In this document: piece after piece, positions 1-6,749 of the stretch
Layout of the letters: the number at the start of each line of letters is the position of its first letter
Position numbering within the stretch: position 1 is the first letter of the stretch
Source of the DNA: JBFFSQ01 sp041572275
Lineage (GTDB): Bacteria; Pseudomonadota; Gammaproteobacteria; SZUA-229
Length of the DNA stretch: 30,248 bases
NCBI GenBank assembly: GCA_041572275.1
Contig: JBFFSQ010000012.1
Coordinates: forward strand, 1-30,248
Direction: 5' to 3'
Made by a program: the position numbers and the translations under genes
The notes under the pieces: model-generated
The model's input: only the letters and a program-made list of their open reading frames with translations
Databases searched by the model: none
Told to the model about the DNA's origin: nothing

Positions 1-32
1 ACTGGTATCAAAATCAGATTCAAACAGGTTAA
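1..32 (+). CDS. Possible 3' end of hemD (uroporphyrinogen-III synthase), partial
   Basis: One forward frame reads W-Y-Q-N-Q-I-Q-T-G and stops with TAA at 30-32, just before hemX. In many gammaproteobacteria hemX follows hemD in a hemC-hemD-hemX-hemY cluster, so this is probably the C-terminal tail of uroporphyrinogen-III synthase. A second frame also stops nearby (TAA at 37-39), so the frame is not certain, and nine codons are too few for identification. The call rests on context. Confidence 0.35.
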   Translation, partial: WYQNQIQTG

Positions 33-43
33 CAGATAACATC

Positions 44-1258
44 ATGGCAGATACTGATAACAAACAACTGTCCAAGTCAGAACCAGAGGCAATGCCAAAG
101 TCGAATTTAGACTCCGAGGCATCGCCGAAGTCAAAGTCAGACCCTGAGACACCACCGAAATCGAAACCAGAACCTAAGTCGACCCAGGACGCTCAGGCAT
201 CAAAAACCAAACAAAAACGTTCTTCTCTGGCGCTGTTCACTCTGTTCTTACTTCTCATAGTCGCAGCTGCCACTGGCTATGCCGCCTACTATCTCTGGCA
301 ACAACAAATCAGTCTACTCGATAGCCAGAATCGTGATACTGCCAGTTTGCGCCAGCAACTTAATCAGTTTAATGCACAATTAAACTCACAATCAGAATCA
401 CTGAAACAGTCTATTACAGCCAATAACACTCAACTTCAGCAACTCCAGCAACAGCAAGTTGAACTAACCAAACTGTCACAGCAGGCCATTGCGATTACCA
501 ATCGTCAACAACGTGGCTGGATTCTGGCTGAAATTGATTATTTATTGCGTATGGCCAATCGCCGTCTTCAAATTGCCCGCGATATCAACAGCGCCGTTGC
601 AGCACTCTCTGCAGCCAGTCAACGTTTATTTGATCTTGGTGACTTGAGTTTATTTCCTATTCGCCAACAATTAAGCAAAGACATTGCGAGCCTTAAAACA
701 ATTCAACAGGTCGACGTCAATGGTACTGCCCTGGCACTCGATCAAATGATCGAACATCTGGCTGAATTACCTTTCAAGTCTGTTGTTGAAGAAGTAAAAA
801 CACAGTTTGAAAAGCCTCAACCGGAAGAAGCTGAACCTAAACCAAAAGATGGTTTTGTCGATTCAGTGATCGATACGCTAAAAAATATTGGAGACATAAA
901 AATACATGATCGTGCTATTGATCCAGCCAGTTCTGCAGAACAGCAACAACACATTGAGCAAATATTGCGCACTCATTTATTAGGTGCCCGTCTGGCTGTT
1001 CTAAGATTTGATCAATCCCAGTTCAGTCACGATTTACAACAGGCTATACAAATTCTGCATGCCCACTACAAAACTGCTGACAATCGCGTCAGTCAGATGA
1101 ATGCTGATCTCACAAACATGAGTACTCTTGCCCTGACTCCACAGTTACCTGATATCACGACTTCCTGGTCGATGTTGCAAAAAGCCTTACAGACTGAAGA
1201 TGACACAAACAAGCAACAACCCGCCAGCAAGAGTAAACCTTCGCAGGAGGTTATGTAA
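44..1258 (+). CDS. hemX: HemX-family membrane protein
   Basis: A 404-residue bitopic inner-membrane protein of the HemX family. It is often annotated as uroporphyrinogen-III C-methyltransferase, but no methyltransferase motif is visible. The N-terminal cytoplasmic part (about 10-58) is rich in K, P, S and E and contains three ten-residue repeats beginning PKS at residues 18, 28 and 38. A single transmembrane segment lies at about 60-84. A Gln-rich coiled coil follows (about 88-150). The family signature W-I-L-A-E-I-D-Y-L-L-R is at 159-169. hemX and hemY overlap (TAATG), and hemD probably lies upstream. HemX is thought to assist tetrapyrrole synthesis or membrane organisation, but its molecular role is not settled. 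No strong Shine-Dalgarno sequence precedes the start, which fits coupling to an upstream gene. Confidence 0.9.
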   Translation: MADTDNKQLSKSEPEAMPKSNLDSEASPKSKSDPETPPKSKPEPKSTQDAQASKTKQKRSSLALFTLFLLLIVAAATGYAAYYLWQQQISLLDSQNRDTASLRQQLNQFNAQLNSQSESLKQSITANNTQLQQLQQQQVELTKLSQQAIAITNRQQRGWILAEIDYLLRMANRRLQIARDINSAVAALSAASQRLFDLGDLSLFPIRQQLSKDIASLKTIQQVDVNGTALALDQMIEHLAELPFKSVVEEVKTQFEKPQPEEAEPKPKDGFVDSVIDTLKNIGDIKIHDRAIDPASSAEQQQHIEQILRTHLLGARLAVLRFDQSQFSHDLQQAIQILHAHYKTADNRVSQMNADLTNMSTLALTPQLPDITTSWSMLQKALQTEDDTNKQQPASKSKPSQEVM

Positions 1259-2541
1259 TGAAACGCATACTTCTTGCTGCAGTCATCGCAGCTACACTCG
1301 CTGTACTGATTGGACTTCTGTCTTATTACTACGGACCCGGTTATGTAGTTTTCAGCTTCGCTGATACCAGTATCGAAACCTCATTTATTTTTATGCTTGG
1401 TTTTCTGACAATTACTTTTTTCATCTTATATTACCTGTTACGGGTTTTATCGATTTTTTTCCGTATTCCCGACTATCTCGGACTCAAATACAGCAATCGA
1501 CAGGCTGAAAAAGCACGTAATGCTCTGGTTCGTGGCTTAATTGAAATGTCAGAAGGACGCTTCTCCCATGCAGAAAAAATTCTGCTTAAACAGGTTCGTC
1601 ATAGTGATACCGGTTTACTGAATTACTTGATGGCTGCCCGATCAGCCCAGCTTCAGGGTGCCTATGAGCGACGTGATGAATACCTGCGTCTGGCTCATGA
1701 AACAACTCCCGATGCTGATATTGCTATCGGCATTACCCAGGCTGAACTACAACTGGCACATAAACAATACGAGCAGGCACTGGCAACCCTGAATCACCTC
1801 AATACCCTGTCTCCAAAACACAGCTATGTAAGAAAGCTTCAGGCACGGGTATATCATCAGCTCGGTGACTGGGATAGCCTTGAAAAACTGATTAATGAGG
1901 TCCGCAAGCATCATTTACTCGATGATGAAAAATTAACTGAAATCGAAACAGATACCTATTCCGGTCTGTTTAATAAGCACATCAAAACCAATGACTACGT
2001 CAGTACCTCTCAGTTATGGAAGCGACTGCCTAAACATTTAAAAGAGCGACCAGAGCTGCTGCGCATCTATGTCTTATTTCTTATCAACAGTCAAAGAGAT
2101 GATGAGGCTGAAGGGATCCTGCGCAACTACCTGGGTAAAAACTGGAATGAAACACTGGTCAGACTCTATGCACAGATCAGTTGCAGTAATGCCAATCAAC
2201 AGTTGGAACGAGCAGAAACCTGGTTACTGCATCACCAACGTAACGCCGATTTATTGTTAGCACTGGGTATACTCTGTATCAAAGCTAAGCTTTGGGGAAA
2301 AGCTGTTAGTTACCTGGAATCCAGTCTTGGTATTCGACCTATGTCGGATGCTTACCTTGAACTGGCGCAATTGATGGAAGAACGCATGGATAAACCTGAA
2401 CAGGCTCAGGCCTATTACAGAAAAGGACTCAAACTGGCCTCGGGCGAGAGCCGAGACAAATTTATGCGACGTGCCACTGACCTGAAAAGCTCAGTTGACC
2501 GAGGACAGGAAACAGCACCTATCCTCAAAATCATTCAGTAA
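1258..2541 (+). CDS. hemY: HemY, heme-biosynthesis-associated TPR membrane protein
   Basis: A 427-residue HemY-family protein, unrelated to the protoporphyrinogen oxidase also called HemY. Two transmembrane segments (about 5-25 and 42-62) form the HemY_N region, and the family motif P-G-Y-V-V precedes the second. A long helical repeat region of TPR type runs from about 88 to 405 (e.g. residues 99-110 and 370-395). Its start codon shares one base with the hemX stop (TAATG at 1256-1260), and a perfect AGGAGG at 1245-1250 sits 7 bases upstream, so expression is probably both coupled and strong. The protein is conserved beside hemX and implicated in late heme synthesis or its regulation, but no catalytic role is proven. 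The next gene is convergent, only 13 bases away, and no clear terminator lies between them. Confidence 0.9.
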   Translation: MKRILLAAVIAATLAVLIGLLSYYYGPGYVVFSFADTSIETSFIFMLGFLTITFFILYYLLRVLSIFFRIPDYLGLKYSNRQAEKARNALVRGLIEMSEGRFSHAEKILLKQVRHSDTGLLNYLMAARSAQLQGAYERRDEYLRLAHETTPDADIAIGITQAELQLAHKQYEQALATLNHLNTLSPKHSYVRKLQARVYHQLGDWDSLEKLINEVRKHHLLDDEKLTEIETDTYSGLFNKHIKTNDYVSTSQLWKRLPKHLKERPELLRIYVLFLINSQRDDEAEGILRNYLGKNWNETLVRLYAQISCSNANQQLERAETWLLHHQRNADLLLALGILCIKAKLWGKAVSYLESSLGIRPMSDAYLELAQLMEERMDKPEQAQAYYRKGLKLASGESRDKFMRRATDLKSSVDRGQETAPILKIIQ

Positions 2542-2554
2542 ACACTTTCAGGGT

Positions 2555-3577
2555 TTATTTACCCATCGCCTTAAGCGCATCGGCTGAAAATTCAAATGCA
2601 TCAGAGAACATATGATCACGATCAGCTGACTGCTTCAAAAAGACATCAGCCGCAGCATTGACCATCACTGGTGGTCCACTGATATAGATATCAAATGCGG
2701 ACAGATCGTCATAATATTTCGCCACACTCTCATGTACAAAACCTGTTTCACCACTCCAGTTATCACCTGCTTCTGGTTCTGACAAAACAGGTGTAAACGT
2801 AATATTATGCTGTTCGATCCAGGGTTTTACGATATCCTGCATGTACAGGTCTTTCAGTGCCCTGACACCCATAAACACATGAATAGGCTGTGTATTCCCG
2901 ACATAAATGGCGTGTTCAATGATCGACTTCAGTGGGCCAAAACCTGTACCACCACCCACCATCAGTATTGGACGATCAGAATCTTCTCTGAAATAAAAAT
3001 TCCCATGAGGACCATCCAGGCGCAACATGGTTTTATCTGGCATTTCTTCAAATAGAAAATCAGTAAATTTGCCACCTGGCACATGCCGAATATGTAACTC
3101 GATTAATTCATCATCATGAGGTGCATTGGCAATCGAAAATGCGCGTCGTTTACCATCCTCCAGGATAAACTCGACATACTGACCGGCATGAAACTGCAAG
3201 CGTTCATCACCCGCAAGTTTAAGCTTGAGTGCAATCACATCATGAGACAACTGCTGTTTCTCTTCAACACGACAGCGGAAACTTCTCACTTCAATTTCTG
3301 ACTCAACTTCACGAAGTTTGATTTCCAGATCAGACTCAGCAATGGCTTTACAAAATAAAGCCTTATTATCCTCGATCATCTCATCAGACAAAGCCATTGG
3401 TGTCTTTTCATAATGGACTTTGCCACTCAACAACTGGCCTTCACAGGCACCGCAAGCTCCACCACGGCAACCATAGGGTAGATCAATTGACTGACGTAAT
3501 GCAGCTTCGAGTACAGTCTCATTATCTTCTGTCGTGAATGTGTGCCCACTGGGCTGTACGGTTACCTTAAATGCCAT
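2555..3577 (-). CDS. 2Fe-2S ferredoxin/FAD/NAD(P)H reductase (CDP-6-deoxy-glucoseen reductase-like)
   Basis: A 340-residue three-part electron-transfer flavoprotein. An N-terminal plant-type [2Fe-2S] domain has Cys37, Cys42, Cys45 and Cys76 (C-x4-C-x2-C then C). An FAD-binding barrel has the R-A-F-S-I-A-N motif at 145-151. The NAD(P)H domain has G-G-G-T-G-F-G-P at 208-215 and S-G-P-P at 300-303. The order Fd-FAD-NAD is that of AscD/E3-type reductases and of oxygenase reductase components such as those of phenol or methane monooxygenase. Proteins like this are often annotated as CDP-6-deoxy-delta-3,4-glucoseen reductase near ubiD in gammaproteobacteria with no dideoxysugar pathway, and none is visible here. 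The true electron acceptor is unknown. The gene stands alone, divergent from grxC and convergent with hemY. Confidence 0.85.
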   Translation of the reverse strand: MAFKVTVQPSGHTFTTEDNETVLEAALRQSIDLPYGCRGGACGACEGQLLSGKVHYEKTPMALSDEMIEDNKALFCKAIAESDLEIKLREVESEIEVRSFRCRVEEKQQLSHDVIALKLKLAGDERLQFHAGQYVEFILEDGKRRAFSIANAPHDDELIELHIRHVPGGKFTDFLFEEMPDKTMLRLDGPHGNFYFREDSDRPILMVGGGTGFGPLKSIIEHAIYVGNTQPIHVFMGVRALKDLYMQDIVKPWIEQHNITFTPVLSEPEAGDNWSGETGFVHESVAKYYDDLSAFDIYISGPPVMVNAAADVFLKQSADRDHMFSDAFEFSADALKAMGK

Positions 3578-3689
3578 CTCTATTTACCGCCGATTTGTTT
3601 GGCCGAACATTTTGCCGCATTTACTCTAAAAGTTAAAGTTTTCACTCAAAAACCCCAATAAAACTAATCATTTAGCCTATTCGTCAATT

Positions 3690-3698
3690 TGATATACT
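3690..3698 (+). promoter_or_regulatory. Extended -10 promoter for grxC
   Basis: TGATATACT matches an extended -10 element (TG-N-TATAAT type, with TATACT at 3693-3698). No good -35 hexamer is seen 16-18 bases upstream, as is usual for this class. Transcription would start near 3705, about 23 bases before the grxC ATG at 3728. This makes an upstream TTG start at 3689 unlikely. Confidence 0.5.
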
Positions 3699-3727
3699 AT
3701 GCCGCTTATTTAGTTCAGAGACATCTT

Positions 3728-4000
3728 ATGCCCAGACTTAAAATATATAGTACCGGTCGTTGTCCGATTTGTGACAAAACAAAACGACTGCTGGATAAAT
3801 GGAATATACCCTTCGAAGAAGTACGCGTAGATAATGGTCATAGTGGATTACGTGAAATGGCTGAGGCCACTAACGGAGCCCGTACCGTTCCTCAGATCAC
3901 TATCGATGGCAAATGGATTGGTGGTTTCAGCGAGCTCACCATGTTGCACATGGATGACAAACTTGATCACCTAATGCTCAAATCAGATGCAAATCAGTGA
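3728..4000 (+). CDS. grxC: Glutaredoxin 3 (GrxC family)
   Basis: A 90-residue dithiol glutaredoxin that reduces disulfides and glutathione-mixed disulfides using glutathione. The active site is C12-P-I-C15, in place of the more common CPYC. The cis-proline motif T-V-P (53-55) and the glutathione-binding G-G-F (65-67) are present, and length is normal for GrxC. The ATG at 3728 is chosen because translation then begins M-P-R-L-K-I-Y, as in the family. A TTG 39 bases upstream would add residues unlike the family and overlap the -10 element. Its last 14 bases overlap the start of a small conserved-looking gene, so the two are probably translated together. Confidence 0.92.
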   Translation: MPRLKIYSTGRCPICDKTKRLLDKWNIPFEEVRVDNGHSGLREMAEATNGARTVPQITIDGKWIGGFSELTMLHMDDKLDHLMLKSDANQ

Positions 4001-4193
4001 TCTTGACATTCCCCACTGGGTCAAATGGCTAGCTCAGGACGCCGATGGTACCTGGTGGGGCTATGAGGTTGAACCATTGCAACATCACTCTGGCTGGTAT
4101 GAAAATGAGGTAGGGCGGAATATCAAATTATATTCTGAGACTACAAATATCAACTGGAAGCAATCCTTACAAAAGCACATCACATTCAGTTAA
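3987..4193 (+). CDS. Small hypothetical protein, 68 aa, coupled to grxC
   Basis: A 68-residue acidic protein rich in Trp and Tyr (five Trp) with no signal peptide or membrane segment. The segment D-I-P-H-W-V-K-W with a following D-A-D-G-T-W-W-G-Y-E-V resembles a small uncharacterised family that I recall from gammaproteobacteria; I cannot assign a function. The ATG lies inside grxC (14-base overlap, +1 frame), which suggests translational coupling. The stop codon is the TAA of a TTAA at 4190-4193, whose complement is the stop of the convergent membrane-protein gene. A false ORF is possible, but the family-like W/G motifs and the coupling argue against it. Confidence 0.65.
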   Translation: MQISDLDIPHWVKWLAQDADGTWWGYEVEPLQHHSGWYENEVGRNIKLYSETTNINWKQSLQKHITFS

Positions 4194-4804
4194 GCTCTGA
4201 GTAGTTTCTTCAATTGTCGATCATGAATATGGCTCAATATTAACTGGGCCAGGATAGCGCCCAGCAATGCTAACAGCATATCAGACTGGGTATCCCAGAC
4301 ATCACCTTGTGTCGCTAAAAATGCTGCTGCATTTTCTTCAGTTGTAATTGCTACCCACCATTCTAAAATTTCGTAAAATGCACTAATCGCAAGACTCACA
4401 CATAGCACCAGAAAAAACATCATCTTGCCTTTCTCTAATGCGGTATTTCGGATCAGTATTTCTCGACAGATTATCGCCGGTACAAAACCCTGAACAAAAT
4501 GACCCACCTTGTCGTAATGGTTACGCGATAAATCGAAACTATCGCGTAGCCAATCAAAGGCGGGTACTTCTGCATAGGTGTAGTGACCACCAATCATCAA
4601 GATGATGCAATGGATTAAAATTAATTGATAGAGTAGTGGTGTCAGACGATATCTGTTAATAGTAACCGTCAATATAATCAGCGCCACTAGAGCAGGAAAC
4701 ACTTCAAGTAACCATATAGTACGGTCTTTAGGTTCTATGAATGACCATAACAGTACACTTATATAAATTAGTAACCAGATAAAACGATTATGGTTCGTAC
4801 TCAT
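4190..4804 (-). CDS. YjdF-like (DUF2238) inner-membrane protein
   Basis: A polytopic inner-membrane protein of about 204 residues resembling E. coli YjdF (DUF2238). Five to six hydrophobic segments are visible. Family hallmarks, numbered from the ATG, are Y-D-K-V-G-H-F-V-Q-G-F near 95-106, F-Y-E-I-L-E-W-W near 139-146 and G-D-V-W-D-T-Q-S-D-M near 163-172. No biochemical function is established for the family. The ATG at 4804 is chosen over an in-frame TTG at 4819 because it forms a TGATG overlap with the stop of the upstream SET-domain gene, indicating coupling. It is the last gene of a ubiD - SET - yjdF-like operon. Its stop codon overlaps that of the convergent 68-residue gene. Confidence 0.85.
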   Translation of the reverse strand: MSTNHNRFIWLLIYISVLLWSFIEPKDRTIWLLEVFPALVALIILTVTINRYRLTPLLYQLILIHCIILMIGGHYTYAEVPAFDWLRDSFDLSRNHYDKVGHFVQGFVPAIICREILIRNTALEKGKMMFFLVLCVSLAISAFYEILEWWVAITTEENAAAFLATQGDVWDTQSDMLLALLGAILAQLILSHIHDRQLKKLLRA

Positions 4805-5115
4805 CAATCGTCTAACCAATCATCACCGTAATCATGTGTTATTTCCTCGTCCTTATTTATAGACTTTAAGGCTACAACATCCAGGTCTTCACAATAACAG
4901 GCATTCGGTTTTGCACTGTGATTGATATATTTCAAATCGCACTCGACCAGTATTCCCTGGTCTTCTACCCATAAAACATACGGTCCATCTTGTTCAGTGG
5001 GTTTGAATGCAATACTGCCGATAATCTCACCTTTCTCAATACGACTTCTGGCAAATAAACCTTTGCCATGAATACCACTTTCCTTGACATAAAATTTTAA
5101 TTCCGACATATACAT
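4804..5115 (-). CDS. Stand-alone small SET-domain protein
   Basis: About 103 residues, consisting almost entirely of one SET domain (protein-lysine methyltransferase fold). From the ATG at 5115, visible hallmarks are G-I-H-G-K-G-L-F-A near 14-22, the S-adenosylmethionine-site motif Y-I-N-H-S-A-K-P-N-A near 63-72, and the C-terminal D-E-E-I-T-H-D-Y-G near 88-96. The post-SET cysteines of eukaryotic enzymes are absent. AGGTG lies just upstream of the ATG at 5115; the ATG at 5109 is also possible. The gene sits 33 bases after ubiD (18 by the longer TTG-start reading) and overlaps the following membrane-protein gene by one base. The substrate is unknown; related small bacterial SET proteins may methylate ribosomal or other cellular proteins. 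SAM-dependent activity is inferred from the motifs only. Confidence 0.8.
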   Translation of the reverse strand: MYMSELKFYVKESGIHGKGLFARSRIEKGEIIGSIAFKPTEQDGPYVLWVEDQGILVECDLKYINHSAKPNACYCEDLDVVALKSINKDEEITHDYGDDWLDD

Positions 5116-5148
5116 GTCACCTGCTTTCAATGCGATTCAAATCTACCA

Positions 5149-6627
5149 TCAATCGTCGAATATCTTGAGTGATTCCCACATGTCATCAACACGTTGTTTG
5201 ACTTCGTCACTCATGACAATTGGCTGACCCCATTCACGATCTGTTTCACCCGGTAATTTATTGGTTGCATCAAAACCCATTTTCGATCCCAGACCAGAAA
5301 CGGGGGACGCAAAATCAAGATAATCAATCGGAGTATTTTCAATGATTGTGGTATCTCGAGCAGGGTCCATGCGTGTAGTCATCGCCCAGATCACATCATT
5401 CCAGTCCCGCGCGTTTACATCATCATCGACTACAATGACAAACTTGGTATACATGAACTGTCTCAAAAATGACCAGACACCTAACATGACGCGTTTCGCG
5501 TGGCCCGGATACTGTTTTTTCATACTGACAACTGCCATACGGTATGAACAACCTTCCGGGGGTAAATAAAAATCGATAATTTCAGGAAACTGTTTCTGAA
5601 GAATCGGCACAAAAACCTCATTCAGTGCCACACCTAAAATAGCTGGCTCATCGGGTGGACGTCCGGTATAGGTGCTGTGATATATCGGCTGCTTACGATG
5701 TGTTATTTTTTCAATGGTAAAAACCGGAAAATTTTCTACCTCATTATAATAACCAGTATGATCCCCATAGGGGCCTTCTGCTGCCATTTCATCAGGATAG
5801 ATGTAACCTTCCAGAACATATTCTGCTGATGCCGGTACCTGTAATTCACTTAACTGACATTTCACCACTTCTGTTTTACTTCCACGCAGTAAACCAGCAA
5901 AAGCATATTCAGATAATGTATCCGGAACCGGTGTCACGGCACCCAATATAGTAGCTGGGTCAGCCCCTAATGCGACCGCTACTGGAAATGGTTCACCCGG
6001 ATGTGCTTCCTGCCACTCTTTAAAATCCAGTGCACCACCACGATGAGATAACCATCGCATTATCACTTTGTTTTTACCTATCACCTGCTGCCGATAAATA
6101 CCTAAATTCTGTCGTTCCTTGTTCGGTCCTTTGGTTACAACTAGTCCCCAGGTAATTAATGGTGCGGCATCACCTGGCCAACAAGTTTGTACAGGAATTT
6201 CTGAAATATCAACATCATCCTTATTAATCACAATCTTCTGGCAGTCGGCTTTAGACACAACTTTTGGTGCCATATTTAAAACCTGTTTAAAGATCGGCAG
6301 TTTTTCCCAGGCATCCTTCATTCCTTTAGGCGGTTCCGGTTCTTTTAAAAACGCCAGTAACTGACCCACTTCGTGCAACGCTTCTACTGACTCTTCACCC
6401 ATACCCATTGCAACACGCTCAGGTGTACCGAATAAATTAGCTAATACCGGGACATCTGAACCTTTTACATTTTCAAACAACAGAGCAGGGCCTGAGGCTC
6501 TTAATGTGCGGTCACAAATTTCGGTCATTTCAAGAACAGGATCAACTTCAATTTTGACACGCTTTAACTCACCCCTGTCTTCGAGCTGCTTTATAAAATC
6601 TCGTAAATCTTTATATTTCATTGCCAT
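5149..6627 (-). CDS. ubiD: UbiD, 4-hydroxy-3-polyprenylbenzoate decarboxylase
   Basis: A 492-residue UbiD-family decarboxylase that removes the ring carboxylate of 4-hydroxy-3-octaprenylbenzoate in ubiquinone synthesis. It uses prenylated FMN supplied by UbiX and a divalent metal. The start M-A-M-K-Y-K-D-L-R-D-F parallels E. coli UbiD. The prFMN/metal-binding segment N-L-G-I-Y-R-Q is at 174-180 with R-W-L-S-H-R-G-G at 191-198, and the E-G-P-Y-G-D-H-T-G-Y-Y loop is at 284-294. Length is normal. The ATG two codons downstream (6621) is an equally plausible start, and neither has a clear Shine-Dalgarno sequence. It leads an apparent operon with the SET-domain and YjdF-like genes. ubiX is not in the window. 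Confidence 0.96.
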   Translation of the reverse strand: MAMKYKDLRDFIKQLEDRGELKRVKIEVDPVLEMTEICDRTLRASGPALLFENVKGSDVPVLANLFGTPERVAMGMGEESVEALHEVGQLLAFLKEPEPPKGMKDAWEKLPIFKQVLNMAPKVVSKADCQKIVINKDDVDISEIPVQTCWPGDAAPLITWGLVVTKGPNKERQNLGIYRQQVIGKNKVIMRWLSHRGGALDFKEWQEAHPGEPFPVAVALGADPATILGAVTPVPDTLSEYAFAGLLRGSKTEVVKCQLSELQVPASAEYVLEGYIYPDEMAAEGPYGDHTGYYNEVENFPVFTIEKITHRKQPIYHSTYTGRPPDEPAILGVALNEVFVPILQKQFPEIIDFYLPPEGCSYRMAVVSMKKQYPGHAKRVMLGVWSFLRQFMYTKFVIVVDDDVNARDWNDVIWAMTTRMDPARDTTIIENTPIDYLDFASPVSGLGSKMGFDATNKLPGETDREWGQPIVMSDEVKQRVDDMWESLKIFDD

Positions 6628-6749
6628 CTATTTTTGTTCTTAGTAATACTATTTAGATTTATACTTAATTTACTATGTGTCACACCATAGCGTAAACTAT
6701 CTTCTCGTTGCTAAGTATAAAACCACAGTGATACTTTACAGTCACATTT

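Noticed and set aside
44..1258. HemX as a uroporphyrinogen-III C-methyltransferase
   Set aside because: There is no SAM-binding methyltransferase fold or motif; the protein is a bitopic membrane/coiled-coil protein. The enzymatic name is a common annotation carry-over.
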